Shown: piece by piece, positions 1 to 9,056 of the stretch
How the letters are laid out: each line of letters starts with the position of its first letter
Position numbering within the stretch: the first letter of the stretch is position 1
Origin: Bacteroidales bacterium
GTDB lineage: Bacteria > Bacteroidota > Bacteroidia > Bacteroidales > UBA932
Reading direction: 5' to 3'
Length of the DNA stretch: 64,000 nucleotides
Assembly (NCBI GenBank): GCA_024401695.1
Contig: JAKSKN010000010.1
Span: 22,777 to 86,776, forward strand
Made by a program: the position numbers and the translations under genes
Notes under the pieces: model-generated
The model's input: the letters and a program-made list of their open reading frames with translations, nothing else
Databases searched by the model: none
Told to the model about the DNA's origin: nothing

Positions 1-651
1 GAGACTTACGAGGAAGCGGACTGCACGTGCGCTGCGGTCGGTAACCCTGTCAGCGTTGTTGTATGCCTCCATCTTGATGCCGCGGGCCTTGAGGACGGCG
101 CCGGCAGAAACGCGGCTTGTGAGGGTCTCGACCTCCTTGGTGAGGACTTCGTTGATCTGCTTGTGCTCTTCAGCCTCCTGACGGGCCTCTGCAGCCTCCT
201 GTGCAAGACGGTGGTTGAGCGTATTAAGAGAGTCGATCTGCTGAATATAGCTGCGCATAATGGTACGGAGGGTGCCGAGTTCCTTCTCATACTGACGGAT
301 CTTGGCACGGTCGGTAGCCTCAGTGCGCTTTACGCGGTCCACGAGCTGAGCGATTTCGGCACGCGAAGAATCAAGCTGGGCATTGATGCTATCGTAATTG
401 GAAGACAGGTTTTCGTAGTCGCTCTGGAGAGCCTGGATCTGCTCCGTGAGTTCTACCTTCTCCGTGTTGAGATCGTTTACAAGTTTGTTCTTTGAGGACA
501 GAACCAAGAAGAGTGCCGCCGCCAGGGCCACAGCCAATACAGCAAGCACGACGAGGAAAATCTTGGAGAGAGCGTTACCGCTGTTGTTCTTCTTTTCCTC
601 TTCCTTTCTCTCGAGCTTTACGAGAGGATCTTCATTGAGATAATTTTCCAT
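1..651 (-). CDS. Coiled-coil inner-membrane protein (5' part; runs off the window)
   Basis: Reading the minus strand from the ATG at 651 gives 217 codons open to the window edge, so the C-terminus is missing. The N-terminus (MENYLNEDPLVKLERKEE) is charged. It is followed by one membrane segment rich in V, A and L at about residues 30-52 and then a long alpha-helical region rich in Q, E, K and L, with heptad character, reaching the edge. This is a single-pass protein with a periplasmic coiled coil. I do not recognise a named family; such proteins are common conserved hypotheticals in Bacteroidales. A TAATTTTG -7 box lies about 30 nt upstream, supporting this start. Confidence 0.75.
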   Translation of the reverse strand, partial: MENYLNEDPLVKLERKEEEKKNNSGNALSKIFLVVLAVLAVALAAALFLVLSSKNKLVNDLNTEKVELTEQIQALQSDYENLSSNYDSINAQLDSSRAEIAQLVDRVKRTEATDRAKIRQYEKELGTLRTIMRSYIQQIDSLNTLNHRLAQEAAEARQEAEEHKQINEVLTKEVETLTSRVSAGAVLKARGIKMEAYNNADRVTDRSARAVRFLVSL

Positions 652-679
652 ATCAGAATCAATTTATTCAATCAAAGGG

Positions 680-708
680 CAAAATTAGTAAAAAATGCCG
701 TATTTTTG
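680..708. promoter_or_regulatory. Divergent pair of Bacteroidetes -7 boxes
   Basis: On the minus strand TAATTTTG occupies 687-680 and serves the coiled-coil gene. On the plus strand TATTTTTG occupies 701-708 and serves the gene starting at 714. Both match the TAnnTTTG sigma-70 (RpoD/ABfr type) consensus of Bacteroidetes. The plus box ends only 5 nt before the ATG. Confidence 0.6.
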
Positions 709-713
709 TGTTT

Positions 714-1178
714 ATGAAATATTTAGTTCGTTCCATCAAATACTTTTTCTACCTGCTGGTCATTCTTGCGCTGGTGATTTTCGCGCTGGTGACCTTCAAG
801 GTCGTTGACGGAGACATTTCAACGATGTTTGTCAACGGTTATGATTCATTGTGGCAGATTGCCTGCATAGCGTTTGTATTCTCTCTCTGCTACCCGCGAT
901 TCGGCTTCACCACACGCAGAGCATACATAAAAGGTGCCACGGACGAAATAGCACCTGCCGTAAAATCAGTGATGGAAGACCGCGGATATGAACTTGAGAC
1001 TGCCGAAGGCGAAGATATGACATTCCGCAAGCGTTCACCCGCAGCCCGTATGCTCAAGATGTGGGAAGACCGTGTGACATTCACGCGCACCGCCACAGGC
1101 TACAATGTCGAGGGGCTTACGAGGGAACTCGCCAGACTTGTCTCCGCAATCGAAGGAAGGTTCGACAGCATCGGATAA
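714..1178 (+). CDS. Small membrane protein of unknown function
   Basis: The protein has 154 residues and begins MKYLVRSIKYFFYLLV. A GTG two codons earlier is possible, but the ATG at 714 is the better start. Two hydrophobic segments at about residues 7-30 and 43-62 are followed by a soluble C-terminal domain of about 90 residues ending FDSIG. No catalytic motif is visible. It converges directly on the DUF3109 gene, whose stop codon begins at the next base. The promoter box is so close that the transcript should have almost no leader. I do not recognise the family; it looks like a conserved Bacteroidales hypothetical. Confidence 0.65.
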   Translation: MKYLVRSIKYFFYLLVILALVIFALVTFKVVDGDISTMFVNGYDSLWQIACIAFVFSLCYPRFGFTTRRAYIKGATDEIAPAVKSVMEDRGYELETAEGEDMTFRKRSPAARMLKMWEDRVTFTRTATGYNVEGLTRELARLVSAIEGRFDSIG

Positions 1179-1760
1179 TCATTTGAGCATATGGTCCGCC
1201 GCCGCGCAGAGGGCATCGTAGAATTCGGTGCCGAACGCGGCCGTGAGCGGTCCTTTCAGAAATTGATAGACGCGGACACCTTCACGCTCACCCTTCTCGA
1301 ACGCCGGCTTGCAGATATCCCAGTGATGGACGTTCAGTGCCTGACCTCCACCTGTGAGTTTTGTCACGCGTATCGGATACAGGCTGCAGGAGACCGGTTT
1401 CACGCGCCCTGTTTTCTCAATTGCACACAGGCATTCCCCTGATGGGCCGAAGTGACAGAACGCACATTCGCAAGAACCGTCAACGAGCGGGGTGACAATG
1501 TCGCCTTCACGGTCTATCTCAAAGAAGCCCTTTGCCTTGACGGCATCGCGGCCTTTCTGGGTCATCTCTCCGCAGAAAGCGGGATAGTCCCTCTCCAGGC
1601 CCTCCAGCTCACGCTCCTCCAGCGGCGCACCACTGTCGCCCACGATGCAGCAGGCACCGCGGCAGGTTTCGTAATCACAGCAGAACCAATTGTCTATCAC
1701 ATCCTCCGAAACAAGGATGTCACCTATCTGGATTATTGTTCCGAAATCTCTATTACTCAT
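1179..1760 (-). CDS. DUF3109 family cysteine-rich protein
   Basis: The protein has 193 residues. Its conserved cysteines are arranged as WFCCDYETCRGACCIVGDSG near residues 26-45, CECAFC near 97-102, a further C in GECLCAIE, and KPVSCSLYPIR near 123-133. This layout is typical of DUF3109, a relative of the YkgJ putative Zn/Fe-S-binding proteins. Its biochemical role is unknown. The ATG overlaps the stop of the upstream M16-like gene in an ATGA junction at 1757-1760, so the two are translationally coupled. Confidence 0.8.
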   Translation of the reverse strand: MSNRDFGTIIQIGDILVSEDVIDNWFCCDYETCRGACCIVGDSGAPLEERELEGLERDYPAFCGEMTQKGRDAVKAKGFFEIDREGDIVTPLVDGSCECAFCHFGPSGECLCAIEKTGRVKPVSCSLYPIRVTKLTGGGQALNVHHWDICKPAFEKGEREGVRVYQFLKGPLTAAFGTEFYDALCAAADHMLK

Positions 1761-4324
1761 TGGATTATGTATTCCGTCCAGGAACCCGAAGCGAGCGTCG
1801 CCAGAACCATTGCAACGCTCTCGGCGGTCACCGCCCCGACGGCAGACCTGGCGGGACTCACAAGATCCTTGCTTTCAGAATATCTTATTGCAATCCTGGA
1901 GGCCAGGGATTCCGGTTTCTTCAAGTCCGCTTCCACATTTGCCAGCAGCCTCGACTTATACGCCTGCAGCTGCTCTTTCCCGATTTCGATTGAGGCCATA
2001 TCCGCCATCACGCGGCGAAGCTGGGCCATGACCTCAATCTGGTCTGCGGGATACACGCCATATGGCAGTCCGTCCCCGTTGCAAGGATGGCATTGCACAT
2101 ATATCTTCAGTTTTTCCCGAGGGAATGTCTCCTCAACCCCTTCGACGGAAACGCTTGCGCCAAGCGGCATCATCGCCGGCACGAGGCGGGCCTGAAGAAA
2201 ATCACAGGCAACCCGGAAAGACATATATGTCGCCAGATTGAACGGCACCAGTGCGGCAATCTCCATATAGGTACCGGTCTCGGCCCCGCCAACGGTTCCG
2301 GCAGATGAATTCCTTATTGCCGTCGTCTTTCCCGCAATCATCTGGAAATCAACATTAGGCCGCGGCGAAGTGGTTTTCTGAACCGGGAAATCACCCAATA
2401 TCTTTGGAAGCTCCTTTTTCTGGACTTCAGGGTCGATATCTCCGATAAAGGTCAGTATGCCGTCGTCAAATTTCGAGAACTGACGTGAGAAGTACTGTTC
2501 GGCCTTGACCGGGAGGTCATCATTCAGACTCGAAGCCGATCTTATATCCAAGAAAGGATATTTCGGACTCAGCGCGCTATCCATCATCGCCTTCACATTT
2601 CGCGGAGAGAGGGCGAGCATATCCTCACGCAGGCGCTCGCAATCACGGAAATAATCATATTCCCTGCTGTTCACCTCCCTTTCCCGGGCAATGGTGAGCA
2701 GGGCGCTCAGGACATCCGGCACCTTTGCTGAAGGGGCGTCACCCGAGATGACCATCCGCGTCGGCGTGACCTCCGTCTTCATCGTAATGCCCCCGGCAAG
2801 AAGCGCATTCCTGAAATCCGCGCCACGGACTCCACCGATATCACAGAGGTCCAGCATATCGCCGATAAAAGCATTCTCCCCCGGCCTGATTCCCTTGATT
2901 GAAGCGAAACCGCCGTTGAGCATCAGCGAATAGTGCACCCTGCCCTTGGCAGCGCTTTGCTTGACAACCACCTTCAAGCCATTGGCAAATGTCAGAAGAC
3001 TGCCGTCGGAGAGCGGTTCGACTGACTCGGAGCGAAGTTTCACCCTTGCCGCCGGCACGCTGAACCGAGGCGTGGGTTCTTCCTTCAACGTTTCTGCAGA
3101 AGAGCGGGCCCAGCCGACTGCAAACGAACTGACGGGGACCCCCTGGTAGCACTTCACTCCCGGCACCTGGCAGCGGATTGCCAGATTTCTGGTGGAATCG
3201 ATGAGGGCGCGTGCAAAACTGTTGAAAAGCTCAAGCTCGCGCTCGTCGTCAAGAGTGCGTCCGGCGTTGAAGTTGTCTATCGTCTCCGTGGAAGCAAGGC
3301 TCGCACCATACAGATAAGAAGAGATGCACCTGTCAATGTTAAAGGCGTTTTTCAGTCGGTCCGGGACAGCCGCCGACGGAGAGGAGGCGACCTCACGGGC
3401 TCTGACGAATTCGGGAAGGCCCGCGCCTGTCTTGTCGAAATTGCCGAGAGTGCGGCCGACAAGGGCCAGCGACAGATCTATTTTGTCGGCCGGGACGAAG
3501 ACCGACAGGGTGTACCTCTCATCAAGGGCATCCTCCGAACTGTCCTTGTATCTGAAGCGGACGTCCGCAAGAGGGATGTCTGCAAGACGGAATGCTTCAC
3601 GAATGCGGCCGGAGAGGATTTCGCCAAGTTCCACAGAATATTTCCTGGTGACAAGAGGCAGGACGGTGGAGATATTGTCCTTCCCTACACGCCGGGCACT
3701 ATAGATGAAATCAAGTACTGCAACGTTTTTCGTGCCATTCATCAGGACCTTCGAACGGAGTTCGTCGCTGGCGGTCCACTCTTTTTCCGCGGCAGGTGTG
3801 TTCGGGTCCAACTGAGGGACGATCATTGAGAACAGCTCGACGCGCTCACGGATTTTCGGGACATCGACGTCTCCGCTGATGAATATCGCCTGCGGCGAAC
3901 GGGACTGCGCCATTATGTCGGAAAGCAGCAGAAGCGTCGAATCCTGGATTTCCTTCCTGTAGACCGGGATGTCCGAGAAGCGGAGAACCGTGGCTCCGCC
4001 GCGCTGTGAAATGAATCCGTCACGGCCATAGCCGACGGCATTGTCGGCAAGGAATCCGTATGGCTTCCGGCCAGCGAAATGAGGCAAGCTGACAAGCGCC
4101 CTACGGAACTCCTCCACTGCCGGTTCACCCTTGCGTACAAGGGCGAAATCCGCGAAGCCCTTCGACGCCTGATCCTTTACAATATAATATGAGACACCGT
4201 TCGGCAAAGACCCGACCGTGATTTCCGCCGCCTTCGGAAGGGACGGAAGTTCCTGAGATTGCATCTTATCGATGGAAATCAAACTCAGGATGATGCTCAG
4301 GAATAACTTGACCGGTTGCCTCAT
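1757..4324 (-). CDS. Secreted M16-family (insulinase-like) protein, apparently non-catalytic
   Basis: The protein has 855 residues. A signal peptide ends near residue 24 (SIDKMQSQE). The body has the multi-domain M16 layout: SVGSLPNGVSYYIV-type N-terminus near 35-50, a paired domain from about 460 (DGSLLTFANGLKVVVKQS) and a C-terminal inactive-type domain. The zinc motif HxxEH expected about 45 residues into the first domain is replaced by a stretch reading FRRALVSLPHF, with no metal-binding pair, so I infer a structural or chaperone-like role. The second domain has no HxxEH either. A TACTTTTG box at 4352-4345 drives it. Confidence 0.75.
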   Translation of the reverse strand: MRQPVKLFLSIILSLISIDKMQSQELPSLPKAAEITVGSLPNGVSYYIVKDQASKGFADFALVRKGEPAVEEFRRALVSLPHFAGRKPYGFLADNAVGYGRDGFISQRGGATVLRFSDIPVYRKEIQDSTLLLLSDIMAQSRSPQAIFISGDVDVPKIRERVELFSMIVPQLDPNTPAAEKEWTASDELRSKVLMNGTKNVAVLDFIYSARRVGKDNISTVLPLVTRKYSVELGEILSGRIREAFRLADIPLADVRFRYKDSSEDALDERYTLSVFVPADKIDLSLALVGRTLGNFDKTGAGLPEFVRAREVASSPSAAVPDRLKNAFNIDRCISSYLYGASLASTETIDNFNAGRTLDDERELELFNSFARALIDSTRNLAIRCQVPGVKCYQGVPVSSFAVGWARSSAETLKEEPTPRFSVPAARVKLRSESVEPLSDGSLLTFANGLKVVVKQSAAKGRVHYSLMLNGGFASIKGIRPGENAFIGDMLDLCDIGGVRGADFRNALLAGGITMKTEVTPTRMVISGDAPSAKVPDVLSALLTIAREREVNSREYDYFRDCERLREDMLALSPRNVKAMMDSALSPKYPFLDIRSASSLNDDLPVKAEQYFSRQFSKFDDGILTFIGDIDPEVQKKELPKILGDFPVQKTTSPRPNVDFQMIAGKTTAIRNSSAGTVGGAETGTYMEIAALVPFNLATYMSFRVACDFLQARLVPAMMPLGASVSVEGVEETFPREKLKIYVQCHPCNGDGLPYGVYPADQIEVMAQLRRVMADMASIEIGKEQLQAYKSRLLANVEADLKKPESLASRIAIRYSESKDLVSPARSAVGAVTAESVAMVLATLASGSWTEYIIQ

Positions 4325-4344
4325 TGGTATATGTTTGATTCATA

Positions 4345-4372
4345 CAAAAGTAAGATAATTTTATTATCTTTG
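4345..4372. promoter_or_regulatory. Divergent -7 boxes between the M16-like and TPR genes
   Basis: Minus-strand TACTTTTG at 4352-4345 points to the M16-like gene. Plus-strand TATCTTTG at 4365-4372 points to the TPR gene. Both fit the TAnnTTTG consensus; no convincing -33 TTG is seen at 19-21 nt. Confidence 0.55.
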
Positions 4373-4405
4373 CTACCCGACTATATGGAAAACACAACTA
4401 ATATC

Positions 4406-5239
4406 ATGAAAAAGCTTTTTGTTACAATCGCAGTTATCGCTCTTTCAGCAGGTCTCTCCTTCGCTCAGGACCTCTCTGAAGTAACCGACCTTTTCAATAA
4501 CGCCGCCACCGCACTCAACGACGGCAACAAGACTGACGCTTTCGATCAGTTCAACAATGTCCTCGACCTTGCGACCGCACTCGGTGATGAAGGCAAGGAT
4601 ATCGTGGGCAAATGCCAGGAACTCATCCCGCAGCTCGCCGTTTCTCTCGGAAAGGACCTCATCAAGGCAGCCGACTATGACGGAGCTGTGGCAAAACTCA
4701 AGGAAGCCGTCGAGATTGCAAAGAAATTCAATGCCGAGGAAGCTCTCTCAGATGCAACCACCCTCATTCCACAGGTCCTCAACCTCAAGGGCGCTGACCT
4801 GATCAAGGATAAGAACTACGCTGCCGCAGCAGACGTGTTCAAGGAGATCCTCGCAGCGGATCCTGCTGACGGAAAGGCAGCTGTCCGTCTCGGCCAGGCT
4901 CTCAATGGAGCAGGCGACACCGATGGCGCTCTCGAGGCATTCAAGACCGCAGCCGCCAACGGCCAGGAAGCCACCGCCAACAAGCAGATTGCAAACATCT
5001 TCGTAAAGAAGGCTTCTACCGCCCTCAAGGCCAAGAACTATCAGGCCGCTCTTGATGCAGCAGCTGAAAGCCTCAACTACAACCCTTCAGCCAATGCATA
5101 CAAGGTTGCAGGTACTTCTGCAATGAACCTCAAGAAGAACGCCGAGGCTGTAAAGTATCTCAGCAAATATCTTGAAGTTTCCCCTTCAGCAGCAGACGCA
5201 GCCCAGATCAAGGCTGCAATCGAAGCCCTCAAGAAATAA
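4406..5239 (+). CDS. Periplasmic tetratricopeptide-repeat protein
   Basis: I start at 4406 because MKKLFVTIAVIALSAGLSFAQD is a clean signal peptide; an upstream ATG at 4385 is the alternative. The 277-residue product is alanine- and lysine-rich and consists of about six TPR-like helical pairs, for example AAADVFKEILAADPADGKAA and NAEAVKYLSKYLEVSPSA. It therefore likely scaffolds other envelope proteins. Its stop TAA shares one base with the ATG of the U32 gene, so the two are coupled. Confidence 0.8.
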   Translation: MKKLFVTIAVIALSAGLSFAQDLSEVTDLFNNAATALNDGNKTDAFDQFNNVLDLATALGDEGKDIVGKCQELIPQLAVSLGKDLIKAADYDGAVAKLKEAVEIAKKFNAEEALSDATTLIPQVLNLKGADLIKDKNYAAAADVFKEILAADPADGKAAVRLGQALNGAGDTDGALEAFKTAAANGQEATANKQIANIFVKKASTALKAKNYQAALDAAAESLNYNPSANAYKVAGTSAMNLKKNAEAVKYLSKYLEVSPSAADAAQIKAAIEALKK

Positions 5240-6981
5240 TGCAATATCTCGAGCTCCTAGCTCCAGCTAGAAATAAGGAGATCGGCATCGCAGCCATTGA
5301 CTGCGGTGCCGATGCCGTATATATCGCGGGCCCGGATTTCGGGGCACGCAAGGCGGCAGGGAACAGCGTTGAGGATATTGCGGCCCTCTGCGCTTATGCC
5401 CACCGGTTCGGAGCCAGGATCTTTGTGACCTTCAACACCCTTTTCAGGGATGACGAAGAGCAGGAGGTGCACCGCCAGATGCTCGACGCACAGGCGGCAG
5501 GTGCCGACGCCTTCATCATACGTGACGAAAGGATCACGGGATGGGATGACATAACCATCCCCCTCCACGCATCCACGCAGTGCGCAATACGCGATGCTGA
5601 GCGGGCGAATCACTTTGCGTCTTCAGGTTGCGCCCGGGTGATTCTCGAACGGGAGCTGTCCCTTGCACAGATCAGGGAGATATGCCGGTCCGTCGACTGT
5701 GAGGTGGAGTTTTTTGTCCACGGAGCCCTCTGTGTATGCTATAGCGGCGAATGCCGCCTTTCTGAATTCATCAACGGACGCAGCGCAGACAGGGGCGAAT
5801 GCATACAGGCCTGCCGGTCCCTGTATGACCTTGTTGACGGAGACGGGAAGGTTCTTGTCCGCAACAAGGCGCTGCTTTCCCTCAAGGACTACAATCTGAA
5901 ATCGCGTCTGGAAGATCTCGCTGACGCCGGCGTCAGTTCATTCAAGATTGAGGGAAGGCTCAAGAACGCTTCATACGTAAAGAACGTCGTCCGGGATTAT
6001 GACATAGCCCTGAACGAGCTTGTGGCGCGCCATCCGGACCGTTATCGCAGGGCTTCGTTCGGCAGGGTGAGCGGAGGATTTGCCCCTGATACCGAAAAGA
6101 CCTTCAACCGCGGCTACACCCAGCTGTGGCTGGATGGGAAGCGTGGCAAGTGGTCCTCTATGGATGCACCGAAGTCTATGGGCGAAGCCATAGGCACCGT
6201 CACCAGCCTGAGGCGGACGGACAGCCGTACGATGCGGTTCTCCGTCATCCCATCAAAGAAAGGGCTGGAACTGCATAATGGCGACGGTTTCAGCTTCGCC
6301 ACCGCCGATGGTGTGACAGGTTTCCGCGGAGACGTCTGCAACGGCTTGAGCGTCACGTGCAAGGACATACCCGACCTGCGTGAAGGCATGCCTTTGTTCC
6401 GCAACATCAATTCCGCCTTTGAGAAAGCACTGGAGACACAATCCTGCAGACGGGAGATACGCGCAAAGCTCCAGGTCAAGGTTCAGGACGGATTCACTCT
6501 TGCCGTCACGGCGGTCACCGAGGACGGAAGGACAATCGAGCGCAGGTTCCCTCTTGAAGCGGAATGTGCTGAAAACAAGGAGAGAGCCGCCGCGATGATT
6601 CGCGAACAGCTCTCAAAAAGAAGTGACATCTACAGTTTCACGGTCGAACGGCTGGAAATCGAGACAAAGGACGGCGGACTGCCGCTGCTCAGCGCCTCTG
6701 CAATAAACGGAATCCGCAGACAGATGGCGGAAGAAGCAAATGGGGCGGATATTCGTGCCATACGTCTCGCGACGGGGCACAGAGCAAGATTGATTTTGAA
6801 AGACTTGATTGAAAGAGAATTTTTGATGAGATCCAAATACTGCATCCGCTACGAACTGGGGATGTGTCCGGTCCATCAGGGGGCTGCGGCAACAGGCCCG
6901 CTGTTCATAGTCAACAATGGCCGCCGTTTCAAGCTGGGCTTTGACTGCAGGAACTGCGAGATGACCGTCACTTCAGATTAA
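5239..6981 (+). CDS. U32 family (RlhA/TrhP-like) RNA hydroxylation protein
   Basis: The protein has 580 residues. It begins with the U32 TIM-barrel signature (LELLAPARN, CGADAVYIAG) and carries the family hallmark FVHGALCVCYSGECRLS near residue 160 and GECIQACR near 193. Cysteines here and in the C-terminal CPVHQG and CRNCEM stretches could hold an iron-sulfur cluster. Family members hydroxylate tRNA U34 (TrhP) or 23S rRNA C2501 (RlhA) with prephenate; which of the two applies here is not decidable by eye. It converges on the lipoprotein gene with a 14-bp overlap of the 3' ends. Confidence 0.8.
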   Translation: MQYLELLAPARNKEIGIAAIDCGADAVYIAGPDFGARKAAGNSVEDIAALCAYAHRFGARIFVTFNTLFRDDEEQEVHRQMLDAQAAGADAFIIRDERITGWDDITIPLHASTQCAIRDAERANHFASSGCARVILERELSLAQIREICRSVDCEVEFFVHGALCVCYSGECRLSEFINGRSADRGECIQACRSLYDLVDGDGKVLVRNKALLSLKDYNLKSRLEDLADAGVSSFKIEGRLKNASYVKNVVRDYDIALNELVARHPDRYRRASFGRVSGGFAPDTEKTFNRGYTQLWLDGKRGKWSSMDAPKSMGEAIGTVTSLRRTDSRTMRFSVIPSKKGLELHNGDGFSFATADGVTGFRGDVCNGLSVTCKDIPDLREGMPLFRNINSAFEKALETQSCRREIRAKLQVKVQDGFTLAVTAVTEDGRTIERRFPLEAECAENKERAAAMIREQLSKRSDIYSFTVERLEIETKDGGLPLLSASAINGIRRQMAEEANGADIRAIRLATGHRARLILKDLIEREFLMRSKYCIRYELGMCPVHQGAAATGPLFIVNNGRRFKLGFDCRNCEMTVTSD

Positions 6982-8104
6982 AGGTCACGATTACATCCCC
7001 CAACCTGGCTTCCACCTCCTCATCATTGAAGAAACTTGACGCAAGCTGGCCTCTCCAGACTATGTCATCCTTGTCCTTGTACGGCAGGTTCAGGTCAAAA
7101 CCATAGGCTTTGGAATTGTATTTTACCGATGCAGAGCATTTCCAGTCCGTTGTCGTGCCTCCGTCATCCTCCGTTATCATAAGGGCGATCTTGTCGATCT
7201 GGGACGTGAAATCGCTGACAAGCATACAGTCGAAGGGGATCGTCACACCGACATCCTTCCTCTTCACCACAATCATGAAATCGGTTATTGAAGGATAATA
7301 TTTCTTCAGCTCTTCGTCGGTAGACGCCTTGAATCCGCTGGCTGAGCCACATTTGATAAAGAATTCGGAAGCCCCGGCAAACCAGGAATCATAATTTCGC
7401 AGCATTGTGAAATTCTTGAGCGTAAGCTGCCGGACAGGTTCCTTGGCGGATGCCGCCTTCGTCTCCTGTTCATAGAAGTCGAGTGGCGTGAAAGCCGAGT
7501 CCTCATTCTTGTTGATGACCCACACGGGACGTACCTTCGCAAGGTTTTCGTCGACATAAACCGAATCCACGACCCTCGCTCCGGAATTATCCAGCACGAT
7601 TTCATAACCATAGTTCGATTCTGCACCGTAGCCCGGATCAAAGGTTACGACAGGCAGCGTCCTCCCATCCCAATCCTCGCTGTACGGCCAGTATATCTGG
7701 GTCCCGGATTCCAGAAGAGAATTGATATAGGATTCAACCTCCGCCGCCCCGGCCTTTGTGTCGGAATATTTCTGGGACAGGTGGTCCACAAGCAGGTCCC
7801 TCAACGGTGTCTGGTATCTCACCGCCTTTGTTCCATCCGACTTTGCACCCACACCCCGTCCCGGTGAATTGATAAGGTCAGACATCATATACTCCTCGTC
7901 ATAACCATTTGCTGACGAAGCACATACAGCCTGATACACTTCGTTCATCTGATCCTGCCTGATGGGCAGCTCAGATATGGTCCTGGCCAGATCGGACAAT
8001 GACAGTTCGGTCACAGGCCCTGCGGGTGGCGCAGGAGTCTCATTGATATACTCCGTACAGGCAACCGCCGTAAAACACAAAAACAGAAAAACGTTCTTTT
8101 TCAT
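6968..8104 (-). CDS. Lipoprotein of unknown function
   Basis: Start chosen at 8104, giving MKKNVFLFLCFTAVACTEY with a lipobox ending at Cys16 and GAGGAGT just upstream as a possible ribosome binding site. The 378-residue product has a flexible proline-rich stretch after the lipid anchor and then a soluble domain without motifs I recognise. It is a surface or periplasmic lipoprotein of Bacteroidales type. The longer reading frame to 8140 adds residues before the signal peptide and is unlikely. Confidence 0.7.
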   Translation of the reverse strand: MKKNVFLFLCFTAVACTEYINETPAPPAGPVTELSLSDLARTISELPIRQDQMNEVYQAVCASSANGYDEEYMMSDLINSPGRGVGAKSDGTKAVRYQTPLRDLLVDHLSQKYSDTKAGAAEVESYINSLLESGTQIYWPYSEDWDGRTLPVVTFDPGYGAESNYGYEIVLDNSGARVVDSVYVDENLAKVRPVWVINKNEDSAFTPLDFYEQETKAASAKEPVRQLTLKNFTMLRNYDSWFAGASEFFIKCGSASGFKASTDEELKKYYPSITDFMIVVKRKDVGVTIPFDCMLVSDFTSQIDKIALMITEDDGGTTTDWKCSASVKYNSKAYGFDLNLPYKDKDDIVWRGQLASSFFNDEEVEARLGDVIVTFNLK

Positions 8105-8176
8105 ACTCCTCGATTCAGTTGTTTCTGCAAAGGGAGCCATATTTATCCGTTTTCCGGCCGTACTAATCGTTTATAT

Positions 8177-8204
8177 GAAAAATCCGCAGCAGACCGCCGC
8201 GGAT
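8177..8204 (-). terminator. Rho-independent terminator after prmC
   Basis: ATCCGC at 8182-8187 and GCGGAT at 8199-8204 form a stem. On the minus strand this is followed by a T run at 8182-8178, just past the prmC stop codon. Confidence 0.6.
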
Positions 8205-8207
8205 GCC

Positions 8208-9056
8208 CTATTCTGATATCTTAAGAAATCTGTCCCTGCCGAAAAAATCCTTGATGATTGAAGTATTTTTATATCCTGAATCCTCAAAGACCCGCGCAGT
8301 CTGCAGCCCCAACGACTCGTTTATCTCCACAAAGCCGATGCCCCCGGCCTTCAGGAAACGCTTCATCCAACCGGCCAGAGCCCTGTAGAAGACCAGCGGG
8401 TCATCATCGGGCACGAAAAGAGCAAGATGCGGCTCATAGTCCAATACATTCTTTCTCATCAAAGCTTTCTCCTTGTCCATCACATAAGGCGGATTGGACA
8501 CGATGACATCAAACAGGCCTTCATCGAATCCCTCCCCGCACTGCAGGACATCAGCCTTGAGAAATCTTACATCACCTTCTGCGAATTGCCCTCCTGCCAC
8601 CGACAGGGCAGCATCAGAAATGTCCACTCCAAGCACCTCCGCTTCAGGCACCTCCTTCGCCACAGTCCAGGCAATGCAGCCCGAACCGGTACACAGGTCC
8701 AGCACCCGAACCTTGCGGTCAAGCTCCAGGCAATGGCATACGACCTCCTTTACAAGCTGTTCTGTCTCCGGACGGGGCACAAGCACAGCCGGAGACACAT
8801 TGAAACGAAGCCCGTAAAACTCGGCGAAACCGAGCACATATTGAACCGGTTCGCCTTCTGAAAGCCGCCGCACATCATCTTCCAGCTCAGGCAAGAACCC
8901 CGGAGGCACCTCCGTCTCCGGCTCTATGACGTGAGTATAGCTCTTGACCCCGAGTTTCTCCTCACAGAGCATTAAAACCATACCCCTCGCCTCCGGCGAA
9001 GGGTATAGAGCTTCCAATGCCGCGGTGCTCCGACGTATGAAATCGGAGAGCAGCAC
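8208..9056 (-). CDS. prmC: Release factor glutamine methyltransferase PrmC (HemK)
   Basis: The protein has 282 residues. The N-terminal helical domain is followed by a Rossmann methyltransferase with VLDLCTGSGCIAW (SAM site, near residue 120) and the family-defining NPPY in VSNPPYVMD (near 189). PrmC methylates the GGQ glutamine of RF1/RF2. The start is a GTG at 9056 that overlaps the TAG stop of ddl by one base. It is the last gene of the PBP1A-ddl-prmC operon. Confidence 0.92.
   Translation of the reverse strand: MLLSDFIRRSTAALEALYPSPEARGMVLMLCEEKLGVKSYTHVIEPETEVPPGFLPELEDDVRRLSEGEPVQYVLGFAEFYGLRFNVSPAVLVPRPETEQLVKEVVCHCLELDRKVRVLDLCTGSGCIAWTVAKEVPEAEVLGVDISDAALSVAGGQFAEGDVRFLKADVLQCGEGFDEGLFDVIVSNPPYVMDKEKALMRKNVLDYEPHLALFVPDDDPLVFYRALAGWMKRFLKAGGIGFVEINESLGLQTARVFEDSGYKNTSIIKDFFGRDRFLKISE

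Noticed and set aside
1452-2195. A 247-codon plus-strand open frame
   Set aside because: It spans the antisense of two coupled genes (DUF3109 and the M16-like gene) and lacks any motif or promoter.
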